Assembly: GCF_010104355.1 (NCBI RefSeq)
Contig: NZ_CP044972.1
Span: 4,082,001 to 4,146,000 of the forward strand
Length of the DNA: 64,000 nucleotides
Source: Hydrogenophaga sp. PBL-H3
GTDB taxonomy: Bacteria; Pseudomonadota; Gammaproteobacteria; Burkholderiales; Burkholderiaceae_C
Reading direction: 5' to 3'
Part shown: in pieces, positions 50,212 to 64,000 of the stretch
How positions within the stretch are numbered: position 1 is the stretch's first letter
Layout: the number at the start of each line of letters is the position of its first letter
The notes under the pieces: model-generated
Databases searched by the model: none
Told to the model about the DNA's origin: nothing
Seen by the model: only the letters and a program-made list of their open reading frames with translations
Position numbers and translations under genes: made by a program

Positions 50212-51768
50212 ATGTTTCGACTGACTTCCCTCGGCGTCTCCAAAAGACTCGGCATCCTCGTGGCCAGCGCCGTGGCTGGCCTGGCCGTGCTGCTCGCCAT
50301 CTTCCTCATCTCCGAAAAGAACCTCATCCTCGAAGAGCGCCAGAACGGCGTGCGCCAGACGGTGGAGACTGCGCACGGCCTGGCGGTGCACTTTCACGGA
50401 CTGGCCAAGCAAGGCAAGATGACCGACGAGCAGGCCAGGGGCCTCGCGCTGGACGCCATCCGCTCGCTGCGCTACAGCGGCGCCGAGTACTTCTGGATCA
50501 ACGACATGCAGCCGGTGATGGTGATGCACCCGATCAAGCCGGAGCTCGAAGGCAAGGACCTCAGTGGCAACAAGGACCCGACCGGCAAACACCTGTTCGT
50601 CGAGTTCGTCAACACCGTCAAACAATCGGGCGCTGGCTATGTGTCCTACATGTGGCCCAAGCCCGGCAGCGAAGCGCCGGTGCAGAAGGTGTCGTATGTG
50701 AAGGGCTTTGCACCCTGGGGCTGGGTGATCGGCTCGGGCGTCTACGTGGACACCGTCACCGCAACCATCTGGCAGCGCACCCTGATGATGGGCCTGAGCT
50801 CGCTCGTGCTGGCTGCGCTGTTGCTGGGGGTGGGCCTGGTGATCGCGCGCAGCATCCTCAAGCAGCTCGGGGGCGAGCCGAGCCACGCCAGTGCCATCAC
50901 CGACTGCATCGCACAGGGCGACCTCAGCGTGAGGATCGACCTGCAACCGGGCGACACGCACAGCCTGCTGCACGGCCTGCGCGTGATGCGCGACAACATG
51001 GCCGGCATCGTGAGTCGCGTGCGCCAGGGCAGCGAGTCGGTGGCGCTGGCCAGCACCGAGATCGCACAGGGCAACCACGACCTGAGCGCGCGCACCGAAG
51101 GCCAGGCCAGCGCGCTGGAGCAGACCTCCGCCAGCATGGAAGAACTCGGCAGCACGGTGCGCCAGAACGCCGACAACGCACGCCAGGCCAACGCACTGGC
51201 GCAAAGCGCTTCGTCTGTTGCCGTGCAGGGCGGCGAGGTGGTGGGGCAGGTGGTCGACAAGATGCGCGCCATCAACGAGTCCAGCAAGAAGATCGCCGAC
51301 ATCATTTCGGTGATCGACAGCATCGCCTTCCAGACCAACATCCTGGCGCTCAACGCCGCGGTGGAAGCGGCGCGCGCTGGCGAGCAAGGGCGCGGCTTCG
51401 CCGTGGTGGCGGGCGAGGTTCGCCTGCTGGCCGGTCGCAGCGCCGAGGCCGCCAAGGAAATCAAGGGCCTGATCTCCGACAGCGTGGACCGTGTCGATCA
51501 AGGCTCGGCCCTGGTGGACCAGGCACGCAACACCATGAACGAGGTGGTGCAGAGCATCCGCCGCGTCACCGACATCGTGGGCGAGATCAGCTCGGCCAGC
51601 ACCGAGCAGAGCAGCGCCGTGGCCCAGGTGGGCGAGGCCGTCACCCAGATGGACCAGAGCACGCAACAGAACGCGGCCATGGTCGAGCAGATGGCTTCGG
51701 CCGCCAGTGGCCTCAAGAGCCAGGCCGACGATCTGGTGCAGACCGTGGCGACCTTCAAGTTCGCCTGA
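50212..51768 (+). CDS. methyl-accepting chemotaxis protein with single Cache sensor
   Basis: This 518-residue chemoreceptor has a membrane helix at about 13-33, then a periplasmic sCache/SMP_2-type sensor at about 38-185 ([36 protein letters not shown]). A second helix lies at about 192-214, followed by a HAMP-like stretch and the signalling domain with the hairpin tip [20 protein letters not shown] and [19 protein letters not shown]. It will activate CheA through CheW. The C terminus ends VATFKFA, with no CheR-binding pentapeptide. The ATG at 50212 is selected because the preceding 34 codons are unrelated to MCPs. sCache ligands are often carboxylates. It converges on a MarR gene. Confidence 0.93.
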   Translation: MFRLTSLGVSKRLGILVASAVAGLAVLLAIFLISEKNLILEERQNGVRQTVETAHGLAVHFHGLAKQGKMTDEQARGLALDAIRSLRYSGAEYFWINDMQPVMVMHPIKPELEGKDLSGNKDPTGKHLFVEFVNTVKQSGAGYVSYMWPKPGSEAPVQKVSYVKGFAPWGWVIGSGVYVDTVTATIWQRTLMMGLSSLVLAALLLGVGLVIARSILKQLGGEPSHASAITDCIAQGDLSVRIDLQPGDTHSLLHGLRVMRDNMAGIVSRVRQGSESVALASTEIAQGNHDLSARTEGQASALEQTSASMEELGSTVRQNADNARQANALAQSASSVAVQGGEVVGQVVDKMRAINESSKKIADIISVIDSIAFQTNILALNAAVEAARAGEQGRGFAVVAGEVRLLAGRSAEAAKEIKGLISDSVDRVDQGSALVDQARNTMNEVVQSIRRVTDIVGEISSASTEQSSAVAQVGEAVTQMDQSTQQNAAMVEQMASAASGLKSQADDLVQTVATFKFA

Positions 51769-51780
51769 CCGGTCTGCGCC

Positions 51781-52293
51781 TCATTCCCCGCCGTCCTGCG
51801 GCAGCGGCGTCTCGGGCGCGGCCGCCACCATGCGGCTGGCCTGCGCCTGCAGCGCGTCCACCATGGCGTCGAGTTGTCTGCGCTGGGCGTCTGTCAGACC
51901 CGAGGCCAGTTCGCGGTTGATCGTCGCCACGCGCGGATAGATCGCACCGTACAGCCGCCGCCCTTCGTCGGTGAGGAACACGTTCACCTCGCGCCGGTCC
52001 GACGGCTTGGGCTGGCGCACCACCAACTTCTTGGACGCCAGCGTGGTCAGTGTGCGCGAGGTGCGCGCGCGGTCGAGCATGGCGTGTTCGGCCAGCTGCG
52101 ACGACTGCGCACCCTCGCGCTCGGCCAGGAACGACAGGATGCGCCACTCGCGCCGCGTGATGCCGAACTCCGATTCGCACAGGTGCACCACCAGCCGGCC
52201 GGCCGTGATGTGGATGCGGTAGAGCCGGTACAGCAGCAGGTCGGCCTGGTGCTGCGGCTCGGTGAGTCGGTCGTGAGGGCTCTTGTCCGGCAT
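51781..52293 (-). CDS. MarR family transcriptional regulator
   Basis: This 170-residue protein has the MarR winged HTH. ITRREWRILSFLAEREGAQSSQLAEH, the recognition segment LDRARTSRTLTTLASKKLVVRQ and the wing SDRREVNVFLTDEGRRLY are typical. Dimerisation helices flank it. It is divergent from a Bug protein-sulfatase-SulP cluster, with 99 bases between starts and a direct ATTGATTG repeat between. It probably represses that cluster until an aromatic or acidic ligand binds (inference). ATG 52293 matches the usual family length. Confidence 0.9.
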   Translation of the reverse strand: MPDKSPHDRLTEPQHQADLLLYRLYRIHITAGRLVVHLCESEFGITRREWRILSFLAEREGAQSSQLAEHAMLDRARTSRTLTTLASKKLVVRQPKPSDRREVNVFLTDEGRRLYGAIYPRVATINRELASGLTDAQRRQLDAMVDALQAQASRMVAAAPETPLPQDGGE

Positions 52294-52310
52294 GTAGGGA
52301 AAACACCCGC

Positions 52311-52335
52311 ATTGATTGATTTCTGCAATTGATTG
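52311..52335. promoter_or_regulatory. direct ATTGATTG repeats, candidate MarR operator
   Basis: ATTGATTG occurs at 52311-52318 and 52328-52335, in an AT-rich patch between the divergent marR and Bug genes. The repeats could be operator half-sites for MarR. No proper promoter hexamers were identified around them. Confidence 0.35.
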
Positions 52336-52392
52336 TCCCTGCATAGCATGGTGAGTTGCACCGGGAACACCCGACAACCCAGGAGACACAGC

Positions 52393-53355
52393 ATGCAAAC
52401 ACGATGGATGGCCGGCACCTGTCTGGCCCTTGCGGCCTTGGTCAATCCCTTGAGCGGCTTCGCGCAGGACAAACCGCCGCTGAAGATCGTGGTGGGCTTT
52501 CCGCCGGGCGGCTCGGCCGACACACTGGCGCGGCTGATCGGCGAGGCCCTGCGCAACGACTTCAGCTCCGTCGTGGTGGAAAACCGCCCCGGCGCGGGTG
52601 GCCGCATTGCACTGCAACAGGTCAAGCGTGCCGCGCCCGACGGGCAGACCGTGATCGTGCTGCCCAGCGGTCCCATGGTGCTCTTTCCCCACGTCTACAA
52701 GAAGCTGGACTACGACGCGGTGGCCGACTTCACGCCCGTTTCTCTGCTGGCGCGTTTCCAGTTCGGCGTGGTGGCCGGGCCGGCCAGCTCCGCCAAGACG
52801 GTGAAAGACATGATTGCGCAGGCCAAGGCGCAACCCGGCAAGGCCACCTACGGCACGCCGGGCCTGGGCACGCTGCCGCACTTCATGGGCGTGCTGTTTG
52901 AACAGAAAGCAGGTGCCTCGCTCAACCACGTGCCGTTCCAGGGCGGCGGTCCGGCCAACACCGCCCTGCTAGGTGGCCACATCGACTACAAGTTCGACGT
53001 GGTGTCCGAAACCGCCGAACTGCACCGCTCGGGCAAGGTGCGCATCATTGCCGTCACGGGCAGCCAGCGCGATCCGCAGGTACCCGAGGTACCCACCTTG
53101 AAGGAGGCGGGCATCGACATGGACGCCACCGCCTGGTTTGCCATGTATGGCCCGGCCGGGCTCAGCCCCGGCGTGCTCGCACGCCTCAACACCGCTGTGG
53201 CCAGTGCCATGCAGCGGCCCGAGATGCGCGAGCGCATGCGCGGCCTGGGCTACGACCCGGTGGGCTCCACGCCGGGCGAACTGGCCGCTGAACAGAAATC
53301 CGACCTGAAACGCTGGGAAGCCCCGATCAAGGCCACCGGCGTGCAACTCGACTGA
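52393..53355 (+). CDS. Bug-family (tripartite tricarboxylate transporter-type) binding protein
   Basis: This 320-residue periplasmic solute receptor has a signal peptide of about 25 residues ending SGFAQ. The mature protein shows IVVGFPPGGSADTLARLIGE, VVENRPGAGGRIALQQV, YGTPGLGTLPHFMGVLFEQ and VPFQGGGPANTALLGGHIDY, all typical of Bug proteins such as BugD/BugE, which bind carboxylates. AGGAGA stands 7 bases upstream of ATG 52393. No TctA/TctB membrane genes are adjacent, the usual situation for the many orphan Bug genes of Burkholderiales. It is first in a four-gene same-strand cluster ending with a SulP transporter. Confidence 0.92.
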   Translation: MQTRWMAGTCLALAALVNPLSGFAQDKPPLKIVVGFPPGGSADTLARLIGEALRNDFSSVVVENRPGAGGRIALQQVKRAAPDGQTVIVLPSGPMVLFPHVYKKLDYDAVADFTPVSLLARFQFGVVAGPASSAKTVKDMIAQAKAQPGKATYGTPGLGTLPHFMGVLFEQKAGASLNHVPFQGGGPANTALLGGHIDYKFDVVSETAELHRSGKVRIIAVTGSQRDPQVPEVPTLKEAGIDMDATAWFAMYGPAGLSPGVLARLNTAVASAMQRPEMRERMRGLGYDPVGSTPGELAAEQKSDLKRWEAPIKATGVQLD

Positions 53356-53379
53356 TCGATCCCTGAAAGAAACCCACCC

Positions 53380-54372
53380 ATGAAGACCCTCTCCATCTCA
53401 CGGCGCGGCCTGAGTGCACTCGCTGGCCTTGCGCTGACCAGCAGCCTTGCCCTGGGCGCCGCCACCGCAGCCGCCCAGGACGTGTACCCGACCAAGCCGG
53501 TGCGCTTCGTCAACAACTTCCCCGCCGGCGGCCCTTCGGACCTGCTCGCGCGCTCGGTGGCCCAGGTGCTGCAGGAAACGCTCAAGCAGCCCTTCGTGGT
53601 CGAGAACAAGGCCGGCGCGGCCGGCAACATCGGCGCGGGCGACGTGGCCAAGAGCGCGGCCGACGGCTACACCGTGCTGTTCGGCATCGACACCACCGTT
53701 ACCGTCAACCCGCACCTCTACGCGACGATGCCGTTCAAGCGAAGCGACCTCAAACCGCTGGTGGTGATGGCGTCTTCCGGCCTGCTGGTGGGCGTGAACC
53801 CGGCCACCGGCATCAAGAACCTCGCCGGCATGGTGGACATGGCCAAGACCAAGGACCTGAACTTCAGCTCGGCCGGCAGCGGCAGCCCGGGCCACCTCGC
53901 AGTGGAAGTGATCAAGGAAGCCACGCAGGCGAAGATCACGCACGTGCCCTACCGCGGCAACACGCCGGCCGTCACGGCCGTGCTTTCGGGTGAGGTCGAT
54001 GGCGGCGTGCTCGCCACACCCGGCATGCTGCCGCACGTGCAGACCGGCAAGATCACCGCGCTGGCCGTCACCAGCCGCCAGCGCTCGCGCCTGACACCCG
54101 AACTGCCCACCGTGGCCGAGGCGGGCTTGAAGAGCCTGGAGCAGGAGGTTCTCTACGTCGCGATGGTGCCCGCCGCCACGCCCGACGCGGTGGTGCAGAC
54201 GCTGCAGAAGGCCATCATCGACGCGCTCAAGCGTCCCGACGTGCAGGCCCGCATGGCCAACCTCGACCTGTTCTTCGAAGGCCTGACCGGCGCACAGGCG
54301 AGCCAGCGCATGGACGCGCTCTACAACCGCTACGGCCCGATCGTGAAGGCCACCGGCATGAAGGTGGAGTGA
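53380..54372 (+). CDS. second Bug-family solute-binding protein
   Basis: This 330-residue paralogue of the upstream Bug gene has a signal peptide with an RR (SISRRGLSALAGLAL) and probable cleavage at AAAQD. Family motifs are VRFVNNFPAGGPSDLLARSV, VVENKAGAAGNIGAGDVAK, FSSAGSGSPGHLAVEVIKE and HVPYRGNTPAVTAVLSGEV. It follows the first Bug gene after 24 bases. The two are clearly divergent in sequence, so they may recognise different ligands rather than be a recent duplication. Its TGA overlaps a GTG that could be read as an alternative start for the sulfatase gene. Confidence 0.92.
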   Translation: MKTLSISRRGLSALAGLALTSSLALGAATAAAQDVYPTKPVRFVNNFPAGGPSDLLARSVAQVLQETLKQPFVVENKAGAAGNIGAGDVAKSAADGYTVLFGIDTTVTVNPHLYATMPFKRSDLKPLVVMASSGLLVGVNPATGIKNLAGMVDMAKTKDLNFSSAGSGSPGHLAVEVIKEATQAKITHVPYRGNTPAVTAVLSGEVDGGVLATPGMLPHVQTGKITALAVTSRQRSRLTPELPTVAEAGLKSLEQEVLYVAMVPAATPDAVVQTLQKAIIDALKRPDVQARMANLDLFFEGLTGAQASQRMDALYNRYGPIVKATGMKVE

Positions 54373-54380
54373 CCTTTTCC

Positions 54381-55712
54381 ATGACCCCGCAACGCCCCAA
54401 CATCATCTACATCGTCTGCGACGACCTCGGCTACGCCGACCTCGGCTGCTACGGCGGTCGCGCGGCGGACTTCGGCCCGGTCTCGCCGCACATCGACCGC
54501 CTGGCTGCGGGCGGCGTGAAGTTCACCCAGGGCTATGCCAACTCGCCGGTGTGCTCGCCCACACGCTTCGCGCTCATCACCATGCGTTACCAGTACCGGC
54601 TGCGCGGCGCGATGGAGGAACCCATCAACAGCCGCAGCAAGGGCAGCACCACACTGGGCCTGCCGCCCGAGGTTCCCACCCTGCCCTCGCTGCTGAAAAA
54701 GGCCGGGTACCACACCGCGCTCATCGGCAAATGGCACCTGGGCTACCCGCCCACGTTCGGGCCACTGCGTTCGGGCTACGACGAGTTCTTCGGCATCATG
54801 GCCGGGGGTGTCGACTACTTCACCCACTGCTCGTCCAGCGGCGAGCACGACCTCTACATCGACGAAGACGAACACCACGAGGTGGGCTACCTCACCGACG
54901 TGCTCTCGCAGCGCGCGGTCGACCACATCCACCAGCGCGCGGCCGACGCGAAAGCGGGCAAGCCCTTCCTGCTCAGCCTGCACTACACCGCGCCGCACTG
55001 GCCCTGGGAAACGCGCGACGACGCGCACATGGCGCCCGAGCTGGCGAAGAACCTGTTCCACCTGCACGGCGGCGACGTGCAGACCTACCGCCGCATGATC
55101 CACCACATGGACGAAGGCATCGGCCGCCTCATGGCCGCGCTGCGCGAGCACGGGCTGGAAGAGAACACGCTGATCGTCTTCACCAGCGACAACGGCGGCG
55201 AGCGTTTCTCCGACAACTGGCCGCTCGTGGGCGGCAAGATGGACCTCACCGAAGGCGGCATCCGCGTGCCGTGGATCGCACACTGGCCGGCGGCCATTCC
55301 CGCCGGCACCGTGAGCACGCAGCACTGCATGACCATGGACTGGTCGGCCACGCTGCTGGAGGCCGGTGGCGGCCAGGCCGACCCGGACTGGCCACTGGAC
55401 GGCGTGAGCCTTCTCAGGGTGTTGCGCGAGCCCGCGCAGCGTTTCGAACGCACGCTGTACTGGCGCATGAACCACCGCGGCCAGCGCGCGCTGCGCGAGG
55501 GCGACTGGAAGTACCTGCAGGTCGATGGTCACGAATACCTTTTCAACATCGCGAAGGACGAGCGCGAGCGCGCCAACCTCGCCGCGCGCGAGCCCGAGTG
55601 CCTGGCGCGCATGCGTGCGCAGTGGCTGGCCTGGGACGCGAGCGTGCCGCCGATCCCGGCGGATGCCACGGTGAGCCTGGGCTACTCCGTGAAGGACATG
55701 CCGCAGCGCTGA
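54381..55712 (+). CDS. sulfatase (arylsulfatase-type, formylglycine-dependent)
   Basis: This 443-residue sulfatase hydrolyses sulfate esters. The N-terminal metal site is NIIYIVCDDLGYADLGCYGG. The nucleophile motif SPVCSPTRFALI gives Cys58 in a CxPxR sequence to be oxidised to formylglycine. GKWHLGYPP and later VFTSDNGGERFSDNW give the remaining active-site and Ca-binding residues. No signal peptide is present, so it looks cytoplasmic, in contrast with many exported sulfatases. ATG 54381 has GGAG 11 bases upstream; GTG 54369 overlaps the preceding stop and is an alternative. Maturation needs a formylglycine-generating enzyme encoded elsewhere. It is next to a SulP transporter, consistent with sulfate ester catabolism or sulfate export. 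Confidence 0.9.
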   Translation: MTPQRPNIIYIVCDDLGYADLGCYGGRAADFGPVSPHIDRLAAGGVKFTQGYANSPVCSPTRFALITMRYQYRLRGAMEEPINSRSKGSTTLGLPPEVPTLPSLLKKAGYHTALIGKWHLGYPPTFGPLRSGYDEFFGIMAGGVDYFTHCSSSGEHDLYIDEDEHHEVGYLTDVLSQRAVDHIHQRAADAKAGKPFLLSLHYTAPHWPWETRDDAHMAPELAKNLFHLHGGDVQTYRRMIHHMDEGIGRLMAALREHGLEENTLIVFTSDNGGERFSDNWPLVGGKMDLTEGGIRVPWIAHWPAAIPAGTVSTQHCMTMDWSATLLEAGGGQADPDWPLDGVSLLRVLREPAQRFERTLYWRMNHRGQRALREGDWKYLQVDGHEYLFNIAKDERERANLAAREPECLARMRAQWLAWDASVPPIPADATVSLGYSVKDMPQR

Positions 55713-55737
55713 TCCGGCGCGCAAGTAGGATCGGTGC

Positions 55738-57399
55738 ATGTCCCGTTTGAAACGTCTGCTGCCGTTCCTCTCCTGGCCGCGCCCCGACGCGAGCTTGTTG
55801 CGCGGCGAGGCCATGGCAGGCCTCACCGTGGGACTGATGGTGGTGCCGCAAGGCGTGGCCTACGCCGCACTGGCGGGCATGCCGCTGATCACCGGCATTT
55901 ACGCCTCGCTGCTGCCTGCGCTGATCGCGGTGCTGTTCAGTGCCTCGGTGCGCCTGGCGGTGGGGCCCACCGCGCTCACCTGCCTGCTCATCAGCGCCTC
56001 GCTCAGTGGCCTGGCCGAGCCGGGCAGCGCGCAGTGGATCGCGCTGGCCGTGTGGCTGGCGCTGCTCAGCGGCCTGCTGCAGATCGTGCTGGGTTTTGCG
56101 CGCTTCGGCTGGCTGCTCAACCTGGTGAACTCGCCGGTGCTCATGGCCTTCACCCAGGGCGCGGCGGTGCTCATCATCGCTTCGCAGTTGCCGGCCCTGC
56201 TCGGGCTGGGCGGCTGGGACCAGCTGTTCGACCCGGCCCACCTCCACCTGCCTTCGCTGGCTTTTGGCCTGGGCAGCCTCGCCGCGCTGATGCTGGCGCG
56301 CCGCTGGCGCCCGGGCTTTCCCACCGTGCTGGCGGTGGTGGTGGCCAGTGCGGGCATCAGCGCGCTGACCGGCTTTGAGGCCGGTGGCGGCGCGGTGATC
56401 GGCACGCTGCCGCAGGGCCTGCCCACGCCCTACCTGCCCACCTGGCCGGGCTGGAGCGTGCTGGGCCAGCTCGTGTTGCCCACGCTGGTGATCACGCTGG
56501 TGAGTTTTCTGGAGACGGCGTCCAGCGCAAAGGTCGACAACGGTCAGCGCGGCCAGCGCTGGGACCAGGACCAGGACCTGATCGGCCAGGGTCTGGCCAA
56601 GCTGGCCTCGGGGTTCTGCGGTGCTTTTCCCACCAGTTCGTCGTTCTCGCGCTCTGCGCTCAATCTGTACGCGGGCGCCCACACCGGCTGGGCCACGGTG
56701 TTCTCGGTGGTGGTGGTGCTGGTGGCGCTGCTGGTGCTCACTCCGCTGCTGCACCATGTGCCCATGGCGGTGCTGGCGGCCATCGTGCTGGTGGCCATCC
56801 TGGGCCTCGTCAAGCCCCGGGCTTTCGTGCAGCTGTGGACGGTCTCCCGGGTGGAAGCCGGCATTGCCGGCGTCACCTTTGCCGTGACGCTGCTGGCCGC
56901 GCCGCGCCTGTACTGGGGGGTGCTGGCGGGCGTGTTGATGGCGCTCTCCCATTTCCTCTACCTGCGGCTGCACCCGCGCATCATCGAGGTCGGCCTGCAC
57001 CCCGACGGCAGCCTGCGCGACCGCCACCTGTGGCATCTGCCGCCCCTGGCGCCCGACCTCTACGCGCTGCGCATGGACGCCGCACTCGATTTCGCCACCG
57101 CCAACGGCTTCGAGCGCGCGATCGCCGAGCACATTGCCACCCACCCGCTCACGCGCCACGTGATGCTGATCGCGCACCCGATCAACTGGATCGACGCCAC
57201 CGGAGCCGAGGCCTTCGGCCGCCTGCGCGAACACCTGGACGACCTGCGCATCGAGCTGCACCTGGTGGGCATCAAGCTGCCGGTGGAAGAGGTGCTCAGG
57301 CGGGCGGGCCACCTGGACGCGGGCCCGCGGCTGCACCTCTACCGCACCGAAGCCGAAGCGCTGCGCGCCGCCATGGAGCTGCCTCCGCCGACGACCTGA
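55738..57399 (+). CDS. SulP family anion transporter with STAS domain
   Basis: This 553-residue transporter has a membrane domain of about 11-14 helices with the SulP signatures: GEAMAGLTVGLMVVPQGVAYA, LAGMPLITGIYASLLPALI, VSFLETASSAKVDNGQR and CGAFPTSSSFSRSALNLYAGAHT. A C-terminal STAS domain at about 440-545 ends with a phosphorylation-type region around INWIDATGAEAFGRL. The family moves sulfate, bicarbonate or dicarboxylates. Its place 25 bases after a sulfatase gene suggests sulfate or a sulfonated/sulfated acid as substrate (inference). AGGA precedes the ATG. Confidence 0.92.
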   Translation: MSRLKRLLPFLSWPRPDASLLRGEAMAGLTVGLMVVPQGVAYAALAGMPLITGIYASLLPALIAVLFSASVRLAVGPTALTCLLISASLSGLAEPGSAQWIALAVWLALLSGLLQIVLGFARFGWLLNLVNSPVLMAFTQGAAVLIIASQLPALLGLGGWDQLFDPAHLHLPSLAFGLGSLAALMLARRWRPGFPTVLAVVVASAGISALTGFEAGGGAVIGTLPQGLPTPYLPTWPGWSVLGQLVLPTLVITLVSFLETASSAKVDNGQRGQRWDQDQDLIGQGLAKLASGFCGAFPTSSSFSRSALNLYAGAHTGWATVFSVVVVLVALLVLTPLLHHVPMAVLAAIVLVAILGLVKPRAFVQLWTVSRVEAGIAGVTFAVTLLAAPRLYWGVLAGVLMALSHFLYLRLHPRIIEVGLHPDGSLRDRHLWHLPPLAPDLYALRMDAALDFATANGFERAIAEHIATHPLTRHVMLIAHPINWIDATGAEAFGRLREHLDDLRIELHLVGIKLPVEEVLRRAGHLDAGPRLHLYRTEAEALRAAMELPPPTT

Positions 57400-57533
57400 G
57401 CACCGCACGCGGGTGAAGGGGTCAAGAAACGCACGGTCAGGGCCGATATTCAGGGAAACCCCGTTGTTGCCCTGCACCGCGGGGATGACAGCGGCAGGCG
57501 GCTGCGTTCCAATGGGGTCCGTTGCCGTTGGCA

Positions 57534-57553
57534 TGCTGACGATGGCGTCAGCA
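57534..57553. promoter_or_regulatory. perfect 8-4-8 palindrome upstream of the phosphorelay operon
   Basis: TGCTGACG (57534-57541) and CGTCAGCA (57546-57553) are exact inverted repeats around ATGG. The palindrome lies 92 bases before the receiver gene, inside the 245-bp gap after the SulP gene. It could be an operator for a regulator of the following cluster, or an RNA hairpin ending the upstream transcript; no T-run follows. Nothing else convincing was seen in the gap. Confidence 0.45.
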
Positions 57554-57644
57554 GGGCCTAAGCGCCCGCGGCGAAAATGGAGCGGCTTGCCATCTGTGCG
57601 GCGAACTCAGGGTTGAACAAAAAAACGAGCTGTATGGAGCCCCG

Positions 57645-58033
57645 ATGAGCTGCCGCGTGTTGACGATTGACGACAACGAAAACGACCTGCTGTTCACCCG
57701 CATCGCCTTGCAGCGCTGCGGTGTCGACTATGACATCCGTGCTTTCGAGCGGGCACAGGAGGCGCTCAGCCTGCTGGCCACCGACCCCGCGCACGGCATC
57801 GATCTGATCCTGCTCGACATCAACATGCCTGTCATGGACGGTTTCGCGTTCCTGCGGGCGTTCGAGGCGCTGCCGGCAGCGCAACGCGGTCATGCCGTGG
57901 TGGTGATGCTCTCCTCGTCCTCCGATCCGGCCGACCGCAGCCGCGCCGCGGCTCACGCGTGCGTGCGAGGCTTCGTGAGCAAACCCCTGGACAAGGACAC
58001 CGCCGCCGGACTGGTCCGCCTGATCGGGCCCCG

Positions 58034-58037
<4 letters not shown>
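57645..58037 (+). CDS. single-domain response regulator
   Basis: This 130-residue receiver has no output domain. Acidic residues Asp9/Asp10 lie in LTIDDNENDLL, the phospho-acceptor is Asp58 in LILLDINMPVMDG, the switch Ser lies in VVMLSSSSDPADR and the Lys in FVSKPLD. GGAG lies 8 bases upstream of the ATG. The stop overlaps the start of a giant hybrid kinase (ATGA). It may be a phosphate shuttle between the kinase's Hpt domain and other proteins, in the manner of CheY- or SpoIIR-like intermediates (inference). Confidence 0.92.
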
Positions 58038-63171
<5,134 letters not shown>

Positions 63172-63175
<4 letters not shown>

Positions 63176-64000
63176 TCCGCCCGACCACCGGGGTTGAGAC
63201 CCCCGCCCCACCACCGTTGCTGCCCGACATCCTGATCGTCGACGACGACCCGGGCATGGTGCAGGCGCTGGCGCGCGTCATCCGCCCGCTGGGACGCCTG
63301 CGCTTTGCCACCCAGGGTCCGGACGCGCTGCGGCTGATGGCCGAGTCACCGCCCGATCTGGTGCTGCTCGATGCCCAGATGCCCGGCATGTCCGGCTTCG
63401 AGGTGCTGGAAACCATCAAGGGCGACCCGCTGCTTTCCGACATCCCGGTGATCTTCGTGACCAGCCAGGCCGAAGCCACCTTCGAGCAGACCGGTCTGGA
63501 AAAGGGCGCGGCCGACTTCATTGCCAAGCCGATACGCCCCGCCATCGTGCAGGCGCGGGTGCGCACGCAGCTGCGGCTCAAACAGGCCAACGATGCGCTC
63601 AAGCAAGTGGCCGCCACCGACCGCCTGAACCTGGCCGAAGCGCTCAAGGACCTGCGCGAAAGCCATGCCCAGTTGCAGAAGACGGCCGAGGAACTGCAGC
63701 TCGCCAACGAAGGCCTGTTGCAGTTCGTGCGCATCTCGTCGCACGACCTGCGCGAGCCGCTGAACACGGTGGTGCAGTTCGTCGGGCTGGTGGAGGAAGA
63801 CCATGGTGTGAGCCTGCCCACGGACGCGCGCCACTACCTCAAGCTGGTGCGCAACGCCGGCGAGCGCATGCGCACGCTGCTCGACGATGTGGTGCGCTAC
63901 GCGCGCCTGCAGCACGGCGAGACCGATCCGCGCACACCGGTGTCGCTGGCACCGCTCATGGCCGAGCTCTGCGACGCCCTGGCCGCGCAACTCAACGCCA
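63172..64000 (+). CDS. receiver-histidine kinase, truncated by the window edge
   Basis: The first 276 residues are visible; the frame is open at the end of the window. An N-terminal receiver (about 18-135) has IVDDDPGMV, Asp67 in VLLDAQMPGMSG, VIFVTSQAE and a Lys in FIAKPIRP. A coiled-coil (about 135-183) then leads into HisKA with ISSHDLREPLNTVVQFV, His191. The HATPase domain is presumably beyond the edge. A receiver ahead of a kinase core suggests that the incoming phosphate from the upstream hybrid kinase's Hpt modulates this kinase. The ATG overlaps the preceding stop (ATGA), placing it in the same operon. Confidence 0.9.

Overview
The window is high-GC DNA with dense, mostly operonic coding and many 4-bp ATGA start/stop overlaps. 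It looks like a chromosomal segment of a betaproteobacterium of the order Burkholderiales, most likely Comamonadaceae (Hydrogenophaga-like). The pointers are a DUF3567 protein, orphan Bug-family tricarboxylate-type binding proteins, an AbrB-type membrane protein, the rsmI / yraN-diaA-dolP cluster, and GC-rich intergenic repeats built around runs of C and G. I saw no tRNA or rRNA gene, insertion sequence, prophage or CRISPR array. The genus is an inference.

Layout. 0-4.4 kb: VOC protein, FAH-family hydrolase divergent from an IclR regulator, DUF3108 and DUF3567 proteins. 4.4-12 kb: AbrB-like membrane protein, ChaN-like lipoprotein, class III aminotransferase, purU-lysR, a tandem 84-bp repeat array, hsp20 and an isolated glcD. 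12-22 kb: a signalling block with a soluble multi-PAS kinase and its single-domain receiver, a biotinyl/carboxyltransferase fusion, and a GAF-PAS-GGDEF-EAL protein. 22-29 kb: putA with its divergent Lrp regulator, a YggS-family PLP protein, pilT-pilU, and a 3-hydroxyisobutyrate-dehydrogenase-like enzyme. 29-38 kb: dolP-diaA-yraN divergent from rsmI, a DUF502 protein, a Pat-like acyl-CoA synthetase/acetyltransferase, an exported intradiol dioxygenase, a DUF457-type membrane protein and gloA. 38-45 kb: ribbon-helix-helix protein, GMC dehydrogenase with its Tat-signal subunit, a CopD-like protein, dinG and a patatin. 45-47 kb: CbbR-like LysR divergent from an SbtA-type bicarbonate transporter. 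47-52 kb: a dCache histidine kinase and a chemoreceptor. 52-57.4 kb: a MarR regulator divergent from two Bug binding proteins, a sulfatase and a SulP transporter. 57.6-64 kb: a receiver, a 1713-residue hybrid kinase and a receiver-kinase, the last cut by the window edge.

Functional themes. Signal transduction is unusually heavy: four histidine kinases, two stand-alone receivers, one c-di-GMP enzyme, one MCP, and the twitching ATPases PilT/PilU. Small catabolic modules each sit beside a divergent or adjacent one-component regulator: IclR-FAH, Lrp-PutA, MarR-Bug-sulfatase-SulP and LysR-SbtA. Envelope and DNA housekeeping is represented by dolP, diaA, yraN, rsmI and dinG.

No single locus is clearly a wholly new system. 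The least ordinary items are: the tandem-sensor (CHASE plus second periplasmic sensor) hybrid kinase inside a three-gene phosphorelay; the biotinyl-carboxyltransferase fusion with no biotin carboxylase beside it; the GMC/Tat hitch-hiker pair without a cytochrome; the internal 777-nt duplication in the soluble PAS kinase; and the tandem/dispersed GC-rich repeat family.
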